A DNA stretch of 64,000 nt from Megalopta genalis (Eukaryota > Arthropoda > Insecta > Hymenoptera > Halictidae): the NCBI RefSeq assembly GCF_051020955.1, contig NC_135014.1, forward strand, positions 28,323,221 to 28,387,220, written 5' to 3'. Both the position numbers and the translations under genes were made by a program. The notes beneath the pieces are model-generated. The model searched no databases. It was not told the DNA's origin and saw only the letters and a program-made list of their open reading frames with translations. Positions 49,647-61,367 of the stretch are shown in pieces. Each line of letters begins with the position of its first letter. Position 1 is the first letter of the stretch.

Positions 49647-50677
49647 TCACAAGTACTCTCTGGGCCTGGGCGGAGGCCTCTTCCTGTCGCTCCTCTCGGC
49701 TTGCTGCTCCCTGGAGCTCTGCGGCTCCCTGTCGTCGGTGCACTCGAGCATCTGCGTGGTCTCCGTGGCCTCGGACGGGCTGATCGGCTGGCTGGCGAGC
49801 GGCGCCAGCGGCGCGGCCCCTTTGTTCCTCGATTTGCTCCTGCGTTTCCGGAGGATCAGCGGGCCGAGAGGCGCGGCGTCGTCCGACCGGGACGTGGAGG
49901 CCTGCGCGAGCCTCTCCAGGAGCTCCTTGCTGACCTCCCGGGACGAGCTCTTGTAGTCCGAGTCCTTGAGCCGGTCCGACGACTGCTGATGGTGGTGATG
50001 GTGATGATGATGGTGCTCCTGGGACTTGGAGCTGCGCTCGGTCGTCGTCCCCTGCTCCCTGTAACCCTCCCCGGCCATCGTCGACGTCGACGCGGTCGCT
50101 ATCGACAATTTCTGCTCGCCGATACCGTTCCCGCCGGTGGTCTGGGTCGCCTGCGAGCCTTGCTGGGAGCTCGGTGCCTGACTGGACGGCTGGCCCGCGC
50201 CCGACGACCCGTTGTTACCACCCGGCTTCTGCTGCTGCTGCTGAGGACTGATCGTCGGCATCCGCGTCAACAACATCTGCAGCATGTCCTCGATCTTCGC
50301 CAGCCTTTGGTTCACCCGCTGCACCTCCAGCTTCAGGTCCACCTTGACCTCCAACACCGCCGCCAGGATCTCACGGTCGTGGCTCGGCTGGCTGGTGATC
50401 AGACCGTCGTCGTAGCTCTCCAAGCGGCGCAGCTGAAGCTGCTTCGAGTCCGCGGCGCTCGGCTGCGGCGGCTGCGGCTGCTGCGGCTGCTGACTGATCT
50501 CTTTCCCGCTCTCCCCGTCGCCGGACTCCTCGATCGTACCGGCCAGCTTACCGAACTTCGGGAACACCTTGTTGCTGCCCCCGCTGGAACTCGGCCTCGC
50601 GTCCCGAGCGCTCAACGACCTCTTGAACGTGTCCGCGCCGGACCCTGTGTCGCTCCCCGAGTCCAGGCTCGCGCTTC
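49647..50677 (-). CDS. eag: Eag potassium channel, last coding exon
   Basis: Read on the minus strand from acceptor GTCCGCAG, this exon encodes about 343 residues of the cytoplasmic C-terminus of the Ether-a-go-go voltage-gated potassium channel, ending in stop 49649-49647. It opens SASLDSGSDTGS. A coiled coil, DREILAAVLEVKVDLKLEVQ followed by RVNQRLAKIEDMLQMLL, corresponds to the C-terminal tetramerisation helix of the Eag family. A basic block LGPLILRKRRSKSRNKGAAP matches one that I recall near the end of Drosophila Eag. Between lie Gln/Ser/His-rich low-complexity segments (QQQQQKPGG, HHHHHHHHHQQ), coded by short triplet runs. The frame enters in phase 1 and matches the exon at 51865-52022. 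The antisense strand is also open across the whole exon, an artefact of base composition. Confidence 0.93.
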
Positions 50678-50999
50678 CTGCGGACGGATGTCAAACAGAT
50701 CTCTAAAAATGCTAGTCCAATTTGTTGGCAAGGCACGGTGGAATGGGCATTCCAGAGGGAAATGATTGGATTATATGTTGTTATATTATTATCTTGGACT
50801 TGAATTAATGTCTTCTTTTTAGAGATGAGACTGTTGAATAACGTTACACATAACTATGCCATCGTGCGAACTCCAATGATACATTAAAGTAGGTTTTTAA
50901 GATGTTTGATGTGTCTTTGGAGACAACGAAGGCATTTAGAGAGCAAACGTTGCATTCTGTAGTTACTGTATCGGTGATACAGTTGCAATGTGTGCCGTT

Positions 51000-51735
51000 A
51001 GTCTCAGAATACATGATGTTATTAATGATTAGCCTCAGAATGAAAGATACCAGTCGTTAGTCTCGAAATGCAAGATGTCATTAGTCTCAGATTGAAAGAT
51101 GCCCTTAATCATTAGTCTCAGAATTAAAGTTGTCTTTGGTCATTAGTCTCAGAATGCAAGATGTCATTACTCTTAGAATTAAAAATGTCGTTAGTCTCAG
51201 AATGAAACATGTTATTAGTCTTAGAATGTGGGATGTCATTAATCATTAGTCTCAGAATGAAAGATGTCCTTAATTATTAGTCCCAGAATTAAAGTTGTCT
51301 TTGGTCATTAGTCTCCGAATTAAAGATGTCTTTGGTCATTAGTCTCAGAATTAAAGTTGTCTTTGGTCATTAGTCTCAGAATGCAAGATGTCATTACTCT
51401 TAGAATTAAAAATGTCGTTAGTCTCAGAATGAAACATGTTATTAGTCTTAGAATGTGGGATGTCATTAATCATTAGTCTCAGAATGAAAGATGTCCTTAA
51501 TTATTAGTCCCAGAATTAAAGTTGTCTTTGGTCATTAGTCTCCGAATTAAAGATGTCTTTGGTCATTAGTCTCAGAATTAAAGTTGTCTTTGGCCATTAG
51601 TCTCAGAATGCAAGATGTCATTAGCCTCAGAATTTAAGATGCCGTTGATCCCAGAATGCAAGATGCCATTAGTCCTAGAATTTAAGATGTCGTTAGTCTC
51701 AAAATGAAAGATATAATTAATTATTGAATTAACTG
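51000..51735. repeat. Tandem repeat array with 227-bp higher-order unit
   Basis: The basic unit is about 25-30 bases, CATTAGTCTCAGAATGAAAG then ATGT, with variants. A block of several units is duplicated almost exactly: the phrase ATGCAAGATGTCATTACTC begins at 51154 and again at 51381. The array fills most of the eag intron 50678-51864. Confidence 0.9.
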
Positions 51736-51864
51736 AAAGAACGAAAGAGATACCACTAGCCATCGGTCACATAATGAAAGATACCAATTAATCGTCAATG
51801 TCTCGGAACGAATGCCCATTCGTTGGCGCCGTGGAACGGTCAGATCGGAGCTGATAACAGTTAC

Positions 51865-52022
51865 CTAACAATCGTCCCCACTTGCCGGTTCGCGGCTTGG
51901 CGGCAGTGTTCTCGTCGGCGGTGGAGAGTTTCCTCGAGTGCGAGGACTCGCCCTCCTTGCCGTCCTTGGCGTCCTTCCCGTCGCCCTTCTCGACGTCGGC
52001 GGTGTGCCTCTCCCTGCGGAAC
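51865..52022 (-). CDS. eag: Eag potassium channel, internal C-terminal exon
   Basis: Minus-strand exon between acceptor TTTCGATCCAG and donor TTAG|GTAACT, 158 bases, entering in phase 2 and leaving in phase 1. It encodes FRRERHTADVEKGDGKDAKD and further to KPRTGKWGRLLG. The DVEKGDG motif follows the FSRFRR junction, as in Drosophila Eag from memory, which supports this as the standard exon. The segment is highly charged and predicted to be flexible; it lies between the cyclic-nucleotide-binding homology domain and the coiled coil. Confidence 0.9.
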
Positions 52023-53316
52023 CTGGATCGAAAAAAAGTAGAGAGCGAGAAACGCTCGTGTTTAGTAATGCCGCGCGAGAATACCACCCTGTTCGGGGCT
52101 ATTTACAATTTTACGGGGGTCAAAGAGGCCAGTTTCACTAGGCGATTCAATTAATAAGTAAAGGGGTATAATAATAAAATACATGGTGTACAAAGTCGGT
52201 GGAGAATAGGAGAAGATCGGATCAAATACTCTTTTTTTTTTCTTTTCTGTACCCCTGGTCGGGGGTTGTATATATTTATATATACATATATAGGGGTGAG
52301 GTGGTGCGGGCGGGAGGTGTGTTTCACTTTGTCTCTCTCTCGGGGCACATCCGTGAAACTTTCATCTCCAGCGATTGTTCCGTTCTCTCGGTTCTCGATC
52401 AGCGCGAGAGACAGAGAGGGAGAGAGTGAGAGAGAGAGAGAAGATCGTCGCTTTTTACGACGCACTCGTGTATCATCGACGACGAGTTTTTTTCTCTTTT
52501 CTTCTCTAAATTCGTTTGCGTATTTTTTTGTTTTTTTTTTGGTTTTGATCTTTTCTTTTCTTTTTTTTTCTTTCAGTCGGACGGGGTAAAGAAGAGATAT
52601 GGTAATAGTATTTTGATGTATTCGCTTGGTGGCAAAAAGATATATATATATATATGAGTCAAGTTCGTTTCTACTTAGGCTAGAAAAAAGGGAGACAGCT
52701 CCAGCGGTGTGTTCACGAGCAACCTACTTTGGTGTGCCTACGGGATTCGAAAGACAAGTAGTCGCAGTGGTGATAAAAGATGCCGATAAAACATACGGGT
52801 AAGGGACGGGCCGCGCGTCGATCAGATTCTGGATCGTGACTGGACTCGATCCTTCCCGGCTCGCACGGTCTAGCCGGGATCTCTACTCGTTCGCTGGTCG
52901 GTCGTTTCACAGGATCGACCGACCTCGGCAACTCGAGGACAGCGTCGTAATTGCGCTCCCGGCTCGAACTTCGAATTATCGGCTGACTATGCCGGGACTC
53001 GAGCGGAATAACAAATCGCGGCGGACGGCTAAAAACCGGGCTGCCGGATTATCTCGCCACCGATACGCTGCGCGAAATTCTGACAAAAACAGAGCTCCAA
53101 CCCTCCGTAGCGTAGAACGAAAAATAATTCATGTAACGTAAAACTAGCGAATGTCAACCTCTGGATCAACGACGAATTTCTAATTTCTAATTAAAAGTAA
53201 ATTCGCGTACGGTGTTCGATCTGAATGTTAAGATGCAACATTTTCTTCGCGATAACAGAGAAACAGAACAAACATTAGAAGCGAAGTTACGGTAAGACAC
53301 AATGATAAATCAGTAT

Positions 53317-53458
53317 ATGAGCCATTCATTTTGAAAGTGGCATAAGTCACTTTTTCAAAAAAATCGAGTTAATGGTAACACTAATTACAATTGAACGGTA
53401 TCTTTTCACTTAAAAAAAAAGAATGACTTATGCCACTTTCAAAATAAACGGCTCATAT
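53317..53458. mobile_element. Short fold-back element, family D
   Basis: ATGAGCCATTCATTTTGAAA and GTGGCATAAGTCA on the left are mirrored by TGACTTATGCCAC and TTTCAAAATAAACGGCTCAT on the right. It is about 140 bases, noncoding, and single in this window. Confidence 0.7.
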
Positions 53459-53639
53459 GTGGCTTTAAGGTTATTTTAAAGCATTATTTAAAACGTTCAC
53501 TTTTGTTCTGCTTCGCGGTACATATTGTACAAGAATAGGAAACAATATAACGAGATTAATCCTTGCATGTTTTTGCAAGACTGTGGATTTTGCACGTTTA
53601 TAACAAAAATGTACAGTTTAGGTATAACGAGAAACCTTG

Positions 53640-53870
53640 ACCAACGAGAGATCGCGCACGGCTGACGCTCCGCCCTCGCGACCACTGCCGCTGCGTCGTA
53701 CGGCGGACACGCGCGTCATTGGCCGCAAGGGCGGAGCGCCGAACGCACTCGCTCTCCGATTGGCCCATGTTTTTCGTTAATAACTTGTAAACGAAGCCGC
53801 GGATTGCGTTTTCGCTAAGGAAAAAGTTGCTTCAAATCACCTCAGAAATCACGCCTTTCCGCGACTATAT
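53640..53870. mobile_element. Fold-back element, family C, partial copy
   Basis: AATAACTTGTAAACGAAGCC, GCGGATTGCGTTTTCGC and AAGGAAAAAGTTGCTTCAAA match the right arm of the element at 13326. The left arm is missing or much diverged. Confidence 0.55.
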
Positions 53871-54809
53871 AATAAACATATAAAATATAAATATAGAAAT
53901 AAATAAATATATATAAAAGGAGATAAATATAAATATAAAAAATATATAAATATATAAATATATAAAATAATATTGGACACCCTGCATAAATTCTTCAATA
54001 TTCGCGAATTGAAAAATCAAGATTGAAATCGACTAAATAAAAGCTCAGAGTATCGACGAAACGTTCGCAAACGAAGCTCAAAATGGCGAAAGCAACGATT
54101 CGACAACGGTATACAAAACAATAACTAATAACGTAATTAGAAACGAAGTGATACGGAGTTATACGACTTGATACGAATTCCAAGCGATATTCGTTGATTA
54201 AATCGTTATATTAAATTCGTTGATACAATTCGTCGATAAACAAAAATCCTCCTCGGACCGGGTCGACGGTTTCTCGGCGTCCATCAGAACTTGCCGGAAC
54301 GATTCTTGTTCGAGTCACGATCTCGTTCGATCGACGCGCGACGTCCGATGATACGGTGGTCACGGTGCCGCGAGCTGCCCGACGGACGTCCGGTTTAGCC
54401 GCGGGCCGACGATCTCCGACGATGGGAGCCGCGTTTCCTCTCTCCGCGAGGATCCTCGATACCACCTGCATATAATCGACGTCGAATTACTTCTAGGCGC
54501 TCTAAGTATCTATGTATCATGCACAAGAACCATGCGACACACGATCGAGGCACGCTGATCGGGTTCTCTTCGAGAACGGTATCCGTGTTTTCTGCGACTT
54601 TGTATCGGCTCGCGGCGGTCTGGCAGTCTTTCAAGCAGCTACACCCGCCACCGGTGGTATAGTATATAGATAATATGTATACGTCTCCTTGTGTGTCGGT
54701 GTGTCCGTGTATGTATATAGAAATATATATTTATATATATGTATATATACACATATATATACATATATATAAGTACAGGTGACAGAGAGGTAGAGATTGA
54801 GAGCAGAGT

Positions 54810-54955
54810 CAGATAGATGGATAGACAGATAGACAGATAGACAGATAGACAGATAGACAGATAGACAGATAGATAGACAGATAGACAGATAGATAGATAG
54901 ATATATAGATATATAGATAGATAGATAGACAGATAGATAGATAGATAGATAGGTG
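54810..54955. repeat. (GATA)/(GACA)n tetranucleotide tract
   Basis: About 145 bases of alternating AGATAGAC and AGATAGAT units in the large eag intron. Confidence 0.95.
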
Positions 54956-55240
54956 GACGGATATCTAGAGGTAGACAGAAGAAAAGAGACAAGAGAGAAG
55001 GGAGAAGAGTAGAGAAGAGAGAAACTTGAATCCTAGAGTGTGTACGTCACATGCATTCGGCGTTGCATAAAATCGTAAAAGGATCGGATGCTCGAGGCGC
55101 AGCGAGGACTTCGCCACTTCTTTCGCTCCGCGGGACTGCGAGTTTCCAGTGAAATTTCCTCCGTTTCGCGAGCCGAGATCATCCCTGGTTCAACCCGTTG
55201 CTCCGCGATCCCTCATCCCTGGGATTACAAGATATCGAAA

Positions 55241-55447
55241 GCAAGTTCTCCCTAATTGACGCTCGGATTCTGCACGAAACGAGAGGAGGGAGATATAATT
55301 ATTCGAGCCTTGCGCCGCGTTTTTACAATTGTCGACTAATCGGAAAATATAAAAATAAGCCGCGAGGCTTATTCAATTTAATCCCCTCCTCCGAAATTCT
55401 CCATTTTCGTGCACAATTTCAGCGTCAATTAGGGAGAATTTACTATA
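55241..55447. mobile_element. MITE family A, copy 10
   Basis: CAAGTTCTCCCTAATTGACG and GCGTCAATTAGGGAGAATTT form the ends, and the centre (CGAGCCTTGCGCCGCGTTTT, then TAAGCCGCGAGGCTT) folds back. It lies in the large eag intron. Confidence 0.7.
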
Positions 55448-56134
55448 TTCCGACGTTCGATTTGCAGCGCGCACGATCGCGTCGTCTTCAAACAAAATCC
55501 AAGATCCAAGCTACGCACAGAGTACGATAAAATTAGTAAAATAAAATTTAAAACAATGTAAATTGTTCAATCGGAAGAACCAACGAACGTCCACGTATCG
55601 TCTTCGAGTCGCTCGAATAGTCGCTAATCAAAGAAAGAAGCAAAATTTCGTTTCGTCGCGAGGCAATTTTCGACGATAATTTTCATTTCGCAGAATCGAT
55701 CAGCCCTCGAAATATCTTTAACAAAATATCTCTGTTCTACGAGAAGATATCCCGACGATGAGATCTCGACGGAAATCCGGGCTCGCGAGAGGCAACGGAT
55801 TAAGCCGACAATCATGTCGGCCGCATGATTAAGAACGCCGGGCGAAAGAGTTACGGAGCCCTTGGGTCCGCACTATACAACCCTGGTATCCACTAAAAAC
55901 GTATATATATACATACAACGTCTCTATGCATACGTATATATACACATATATATACTATATTATATTATATTATATTATATTACGATATGTATATATATAT
56001 ATATTATATTATATTTATATGGTGGGAGAAAGATGCGCATAACCCTCTAAAGCCGTATATCTTACAGCACTCTAGCATTCGTCAGAACTGCAGTGATCGC
56101 CAGAAAATTGGCAAACATCGTATTTATATGGCGT

Positions 56135-56232
56135 CGGGGGTGGTGGTGGTGGTGGTGGTGATGGTGGTGATGGTAGTGGTGGTGGTGGTGGTGGTAGTGG
56201 TGGTAGTGGTGGTGGTGGTGGTGGTGGTGGTG
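56135..56232. repeat. (GGT)n trinucleotide tract
   Basis: About 95 bases of GGT with a few GAT and AGT interruptions. The minus strand would read as poly-His, but no splice context supports an exon. Confidence 0.92.
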
Positions 56233-56518
56233 TGTACACGCATCTCCCGAGGGATGCGACACCTGGCCGAATCGAGCGCTCCCGGGTCGCACCTGAGAGA
56301 TAACAGGAGGATACCGGGGATACGGGTGCGGGGCGAGCAGTTTTACGACGCCGTTTCTGCTGCCTGGGCCGTCTACGTCATCTACGGAACAAAACGGAAG
56401 CTGCGGGAGACTGTATCTCTGGCCTGCGGCTGCCGTAATCGCCGTTGATTTTCTTGCGGGACGGGTTACGGGGGGGGGGGACGAGAACGTACACTCGCGC
56501 GAGAGGCCACGACCATCC

Positions 56519-56915
56519 GCGAGGAACGTCCTCGGAACGTCCTCGAAACGTCCTCGGTACGTCTTTCCGACGAAATCGACAGAACGTCCTCGAAACGTCC
56601 TCAGAACGTCCTCGGAACGTCCTTCTGACGAAATCGACAGAACGTCCTCGAAACGTCCTCGGAACGTTCTCGAAACGTCCACGGGGCGTCCTCGGAACGT
56701 CCTCGGAACGTCCTCGAAACGTCCTCGGAACGTCCTCGGAACGTCTTTTTGACGAAATCGACAGAACGTCCTCGAAACGTCCTCGGAACGTCCTCGAAAC
56801 GTCCTCGAAACGTCCTTGGAACGTCCTCGAAACGTCCTCGAAACGTCCTCGGAACGTCCTTCCAACGAAATCGACAGAACGTCCTCGGAACGTCCTCGAA
56901 ACGTCGAAGATAGAT
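56519..56915. repeat. 12-bp minisatellite (AACGTCCTCGGA type)
   Basis: The unit AACGTCCTCGGA or AACGTCCTCGAA repeats about thirty times, with the spacer GACGAAATCGACAG inserted at four points. Because both unit and spacer keep frame, long open frames exist on both strands (ERPRNVLETS type on plus, RTFRGRSEDV type on minus). It lies in an eag intron without good splice sites. Confidence 0.93.
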
Positions 56916-59457
56916 CGATCAATTCCGCGAGAAAAGGCCTGCGAGATCGGTGCACCTCTCGCGCCGGGGTGAGAGAAACAGTGGGACCGTTTCGCGCGAA
57001 CGATTATAATCGCTGTAATTACAGGGTCGAGCGACTACGAACGATTACGTTAGCTTAGAAAAGTTTCTACCGCTTTCTTTCAACCCCCGAGCGTCGGGGG
57101 GCAGTCTCCGATCAACGAACGCCGCGGCCGCTCGAGGGTTGAATCGTTCTCTAGCACACCTGGCGAAAAGTATTCGGATTAGCGTTACGGACGACCCGAT
57201 CGGCAGCAATTCAAACTTTCGAAACAGAAAGATAAAGAAAGAGGTTGCGGCGTCCCGCCGGGTCTCCGGTGTTCCCGCGCGATGGGAGACAGACAGGGCG
57301 TTCCGGTTTTCTCTCGATCATCTCGATTCTCTCTCGATAGGATTAAGACAGATAAGACGAGCGTCGACGAGCGTTCGTCGGGCTTCTTTTTCATGTTTCT
57401 TTTTTTTTTCTTTTGTTTTTCTTTGCTTTTTTTCTTTTCTTTTCGCGGGCGTCTATGCATACCAAGAACGTCTTACGTGCACGGTTATCTAAGAATAGCC
57501 GAGCCTCGATTCGACCAGGCGGGTGTGTCTCGTGGACGTGCTGTGAAAATAGAATAAATCTGTATGTATATACATATGTATACATATGTACATATATATA
57601 CGTGCAGCACCGTTGTACATATACATATATACATACGTGTATTGTATATATATGTATATATATATTTGTATCTATATAGAACTCGGTTGTCTGTTTGAAA
57701 GCGTGTGTACAGCGATTGCACATCCGTGATACCCTTTTTTCCGGTAAAGAAAACGAGCGTCTCGATCATCGCTCGAGAACGTTAGAACGGGCGTCTTTCG
57801 AGCGCCGAACTCGTCAAGAGAGAGAATTAGCGCGCGCTCGCAGAGAGCGCGCCGAGGAGTTGTTCTTCGGGCAATGCGAGAGAGAGAAAAAAAAAAGAAG
57901 AAGAAAACGCGGCGAAAAAAAACAGTTAGCGTGACGGCAGCTCGTCGCTCGTTAAATATGTACCCGCGGCGCGGTTCTCTTGTGCCCGCGAAAATCATGA
58001 ATGTATTTCTTGTAGCTGTGTCCCCGGGAATGTCTCTCTCCGGACGGTCAAAAACAATGAAAAATTGATGCCGCGCGTCGGACGTGGTACCGTGTCTAGC
58101 GCGTGGTCGCGTGTACAATATCCCATCCGTGTAACGTATACATATAGAGATGTATATACGGGTGTCCGTGGCAGCGCGGAGAAAACGTCGCGAGTCGCGT
58201 CGTGCGCTTTCGAAATTGTCCGCCGATTAAATTCCTCGAACGTTCCTTGTCTCTGTCCGCGGCGGACCGTCGCGTCGCTCTCCGTCCGAGATGAAAATTC
58301 TCCGCGAGAATCGCGTGATACTGGAACAATGTACGCGTGTGTTTCCTTCTCTTTTTTCTTTTTTTTTTCAAAAATTGGAGACGCTAAATAAGAACAAATA
58401 AATAATAATAATAATAACGATAATAATCTTTTCAAGGCTGCGCAAGGCAAACGTAACGATAACGCTTGTCAAAAATCAGGACAAATGTCTTATTGTTACT
58501 TTTATAAATTGATATGAAGCAGCTGTTTTTTTGCGCTCTGTAAATCTAGTGTGAAACAAATCCAGTCTTGACGTTGCTATAAAATACATTAGACGCGTTT
58601 AGGTGTTACGTGCATCTAGGCGTTAAGCGGCAATAAAATTGGCAAAAAGTGGAACCAAATTCGGTCTCATTGTTCTTGTAAAACAACGCGCGAAATTCTT
58701 CGAACGATTTTACCGAATTTTTCCTTCGATCTACTCGTTTTTGTCACGCTCGCATCAAGATCCGGGGTTTACTCGTTACACAGCGACGTTCACAGCGGTT
58801 TTATTCCGACTTGGTCTTTTCCACGTGTTCCGAGTAATTATCTTGATTGAAATCGAGCGCATACGAAATCGTTCGTTACAGCGGCACGCGTCGTTTTCTC
58901 CCAGCAGCCACGTATACGTATATGTACGTATACATATATAAACATTTATATCCAGCGATATATTCATAGACATGTATATATATGTATATATGTACACACA
59001 TATACAATATACATATATGTATAGCGATAGAAAAGTCACAGTTGAGAGTGTATAATAATAACAATAATAATAATAATAATAACCATAATAATAACAATAA
59101 TAATAATAATATAATACAATAATAATAACGATGGTAAATATAATCGTAATGAGAAGAAGAAGAAGAATAATAATAGAATCGAATCAATTGAATAGCAATA
59201 ATTTAATCGAGAGTACGTAATTCGAGAGAGAGAGAGCGTTCTCTTTCATTTATCTTTCCTTTTCTTATTCGATGCTTTTCATTTTTTTCTGTCTGTCTTT
59301 CTTTCTTTCTTTCTTTCCTTATTTCCATTCGAACGTTTTGCAAGGTTTTTTTATTTTTTATCATAAAGAGAAATTGGTACGTAAGAAGTAGCAAAGATGG
59401 CAATAAAAAAGAATGAAGAAGATAAATAAATACGTAAGAAATGAAATTGCCTAAAAC

Positions 59458-59567
59458 TGGGCCAGGGCGGCAGGACGTTCACGGTGAGCTCCTCGTCGGA
59501 ATCCTGCTGGGACCGTCCGTTTGCGGCCCTGGTCACGCCAATCTGGGCTTCCCCGTCGGTCTTGAAC
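59458..59567 (-). CDS. eag: Candidate alternative exon of eag
   Basis: A GC-rich island in AT-rich DNA, read on the minus strand after CCGAAAAG. In the phase set by the exon at 61368-61483 it begins R-F-K, paralleling R-F-R of the standard exon, and encodes FKTDGEAQIGVTRAANGRSQ and then QDSDEELTVNVLPPWP. The composition drops sharply to AT-rich just after CCCA, where a weak donor GTTTTA would leave phase 1, the same exit phase as the standard exon 51865-52022. It would then be a mutually exclusive alternative. If the weak donor is not used, the frame stays open to a stop at 59351-59353, which would make it a terminal exon. The acceptor has a poor pyrimidine tract. I do not recognise the peptide from memory, so this remains a prediction. 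Confidence 0.45.
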
Positions 59568-59639
59568 CTTTTCGGACAACAGGCCAGCCAAGCAACGATC
59601 AACAATCAACAACAATTTACCACAGAGAGATACGGATTG

Positions 59640-59691
59640 GAATAGTAGTAGTAGAAGTAGTAGTAATAGTAGTAGTAGTAGTAGTAGAAGT

Positions 59692-59769
<78 letters not shown>

Positions 59770-59818
59770 AGTAGTAAGTAGTATTAGTAATAGTAGTAGT
59801 AGTAAGTAGTAGTAGTAA

Positions 59819-59889
<71 letters not shown>

Positions 59890-60055
59890 AGTAGTAGTAG
59901 TAATAGTAGTAGTAAGTAGTAATAGTAGTAGTAGTAAGTAGTAGTATTAAGTAGTAGTAGTAGTAATAGTAGTAATAGTAAGTAGTAGTAGTAGTAATAG
60001 TAGTAATACTAGTAATAGTAGTAGAGTAGTAGTGGTAGTAGTAGTAGTAATAGTA
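59640..60055. repeat. (TAG)n trinucleotide tract, about 415 bases
   Basis: Nearly uninterrupted TAG/AGT triplets with occasional AAG and TAA slips that change the frame. It lies in the eag intron between the candidate exon and the exon at 61368. Open frames on the minus strand (poly Tyr, Leu or Thr) are artefacts. Confidence 0.95.
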
Positions 60056-60733
60056 AACGTGAATCGCCCGCAGACGACACACAGCTCTGCTTTCTTTAAC
60101 GCGTCGTCGTTTTGATTGGGCTCCCTTGATTACAGCACGCACTCACACGCTCGCACGCTTCCATCGACACACACGCTCTCTCCCTTTCTCGCAGACGCTC
60201 TTGCTCCCGTGAGTTCCGTATAAATGTTCTCGTCAACGAATCCTCGTTGGTCGTTGGTGTTAGTTAATCTCTTAGAAACGTTTTTTCTTTTTTAGTCGGT
60301 CCGCCTAGCCGAACAATCGATAAGAACGCACGCGCGTTCCCCGCTGTTTCGAGCCAGCCGGGGAACCTTATGCCCCCGCCGGGGACATAAGTCCCGATTA
60401 CGCCAGGACTTAGGGATGAGAAACGTCCCGTCCTGAGACAAGCCTCGCTTTTTCGAGCGTGAACATCGATCGAACGACAGCACGAGGAACGCACGCGCTT
60501 TTCGAGCAAAATTCAAGCGTCCGGGACACGCTTCGTTCGCGGCCCCTCGTCTCGATTCGCTCTTCTATCTTCCGCCCCGAATCCTGCGAACCCTTTCGTC
60601 CTCCAACTTGGTTCGAGGGAAGGCTCCGATCGATTCCGACACGCAACAGGCATCGATTAAACCCTATTATCCTGCGATCGGCGAGAAAGAGCTCTCTTCC
60701 TGGCGGCAACGCGTTGTCTCGTTCGCACTGTTG

Positions 60734-60927
60734 CAGGAAATTCTCCTCAATTTGCACCGAGATTGCGCGGAAAAATGGACCATTTGGGGAGAGCAGACAC
60801 GATTTAATCGAACCTAGCGGCTCGTTTTTATAATCGTTGACTATAAAAGGCTCGGACGATCGCATCTCCTCTTTCCAAATTGTCCATTTTTCTGCATTGA
60901 ACGCGAATTAGGGAGAACCTGCTGCAT
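60734..60927. mobile_element. MITE family A, copy 11
   Basis: GAAATTCTCCTCAATTTGCA at the left is diverged; the centre (GCGGCTCGTTTTTATAATCG, CTATAAAAGGCTCGGACGAT) and the right end (GCGAATTAGGGAGAACCTGC) are recognisable. Confidence 0.6.
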
Positions 60928-61367
60928 TTAGTCTCGAATCGGAGAGCTTTCCAGCTCGTCCGAGCAGCTCCCCGCAGAGCAACCCTTCGAGGACGAATGC
61001 GAACGTCCAACGACGATGCCGAGAACCGCGTATCTTGTTCCAGCGTAATTCTCCGCGCGTAGTCCTCGGCCGCGAAGGGTTGAAACAGCGGGCGTCGTTC
61101 GAACAAGCTACCGAAGCGTCCGGTTCTTCTCGCAATCAAAATTGCCGAAGGTTTCTCACAGCTGGAACCGCTATGGATTCTATCTCGTCGCAGCTTGAAC
61201 GATCGTCCCGCGGCAGCGATCATCGAGTTATGGTCGCCGAGTGAACGAGAGGACGAGGGACCGTCGAGCGAGGCGGCGGCGAACAGCGCGTCCCGCGCGG
61301 AATGGACTCGCGTTGTTTTTTTTTCGAGTTATCCATTCGAGCTCAATGGCAACAAATCTGTCCCTAC

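Larger units (their letters stand above)
52023..61367 (-). other. Large eag intron: content
   Basis: This 9.3-kb intron is dominated by repeats: two fold-back elements (53317-53458 and 53640-53870), a GATA tract, a MITE family A copy, (GGT)n, a 12-bp minisatellite, TA/GTATA-rich DNA and a long (TAG)n tract. Another family A copy is at 60734. The only coding-like stretch is the candidate exon 59458-59567. Confidence 0.6.

Noticed and set aside
49452..50765. 437-residue plus-strand open frame
   Set aside because: It is the antisense shadow of the last eag exon, whose minus-strand frame has the coiled coil and phase-matched splice site.
56062..56955. 297-residue repetitive minus-strand open frame
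   Set aside because: Produced by the in-frame 12-bp minisatellite and the GGT tract; no splice sites or unique sequence.
59606..60142. Poly Tyr/Leu/Thr open frame
   Set aside because: Direct translation of the TAG trinucleotide tract.
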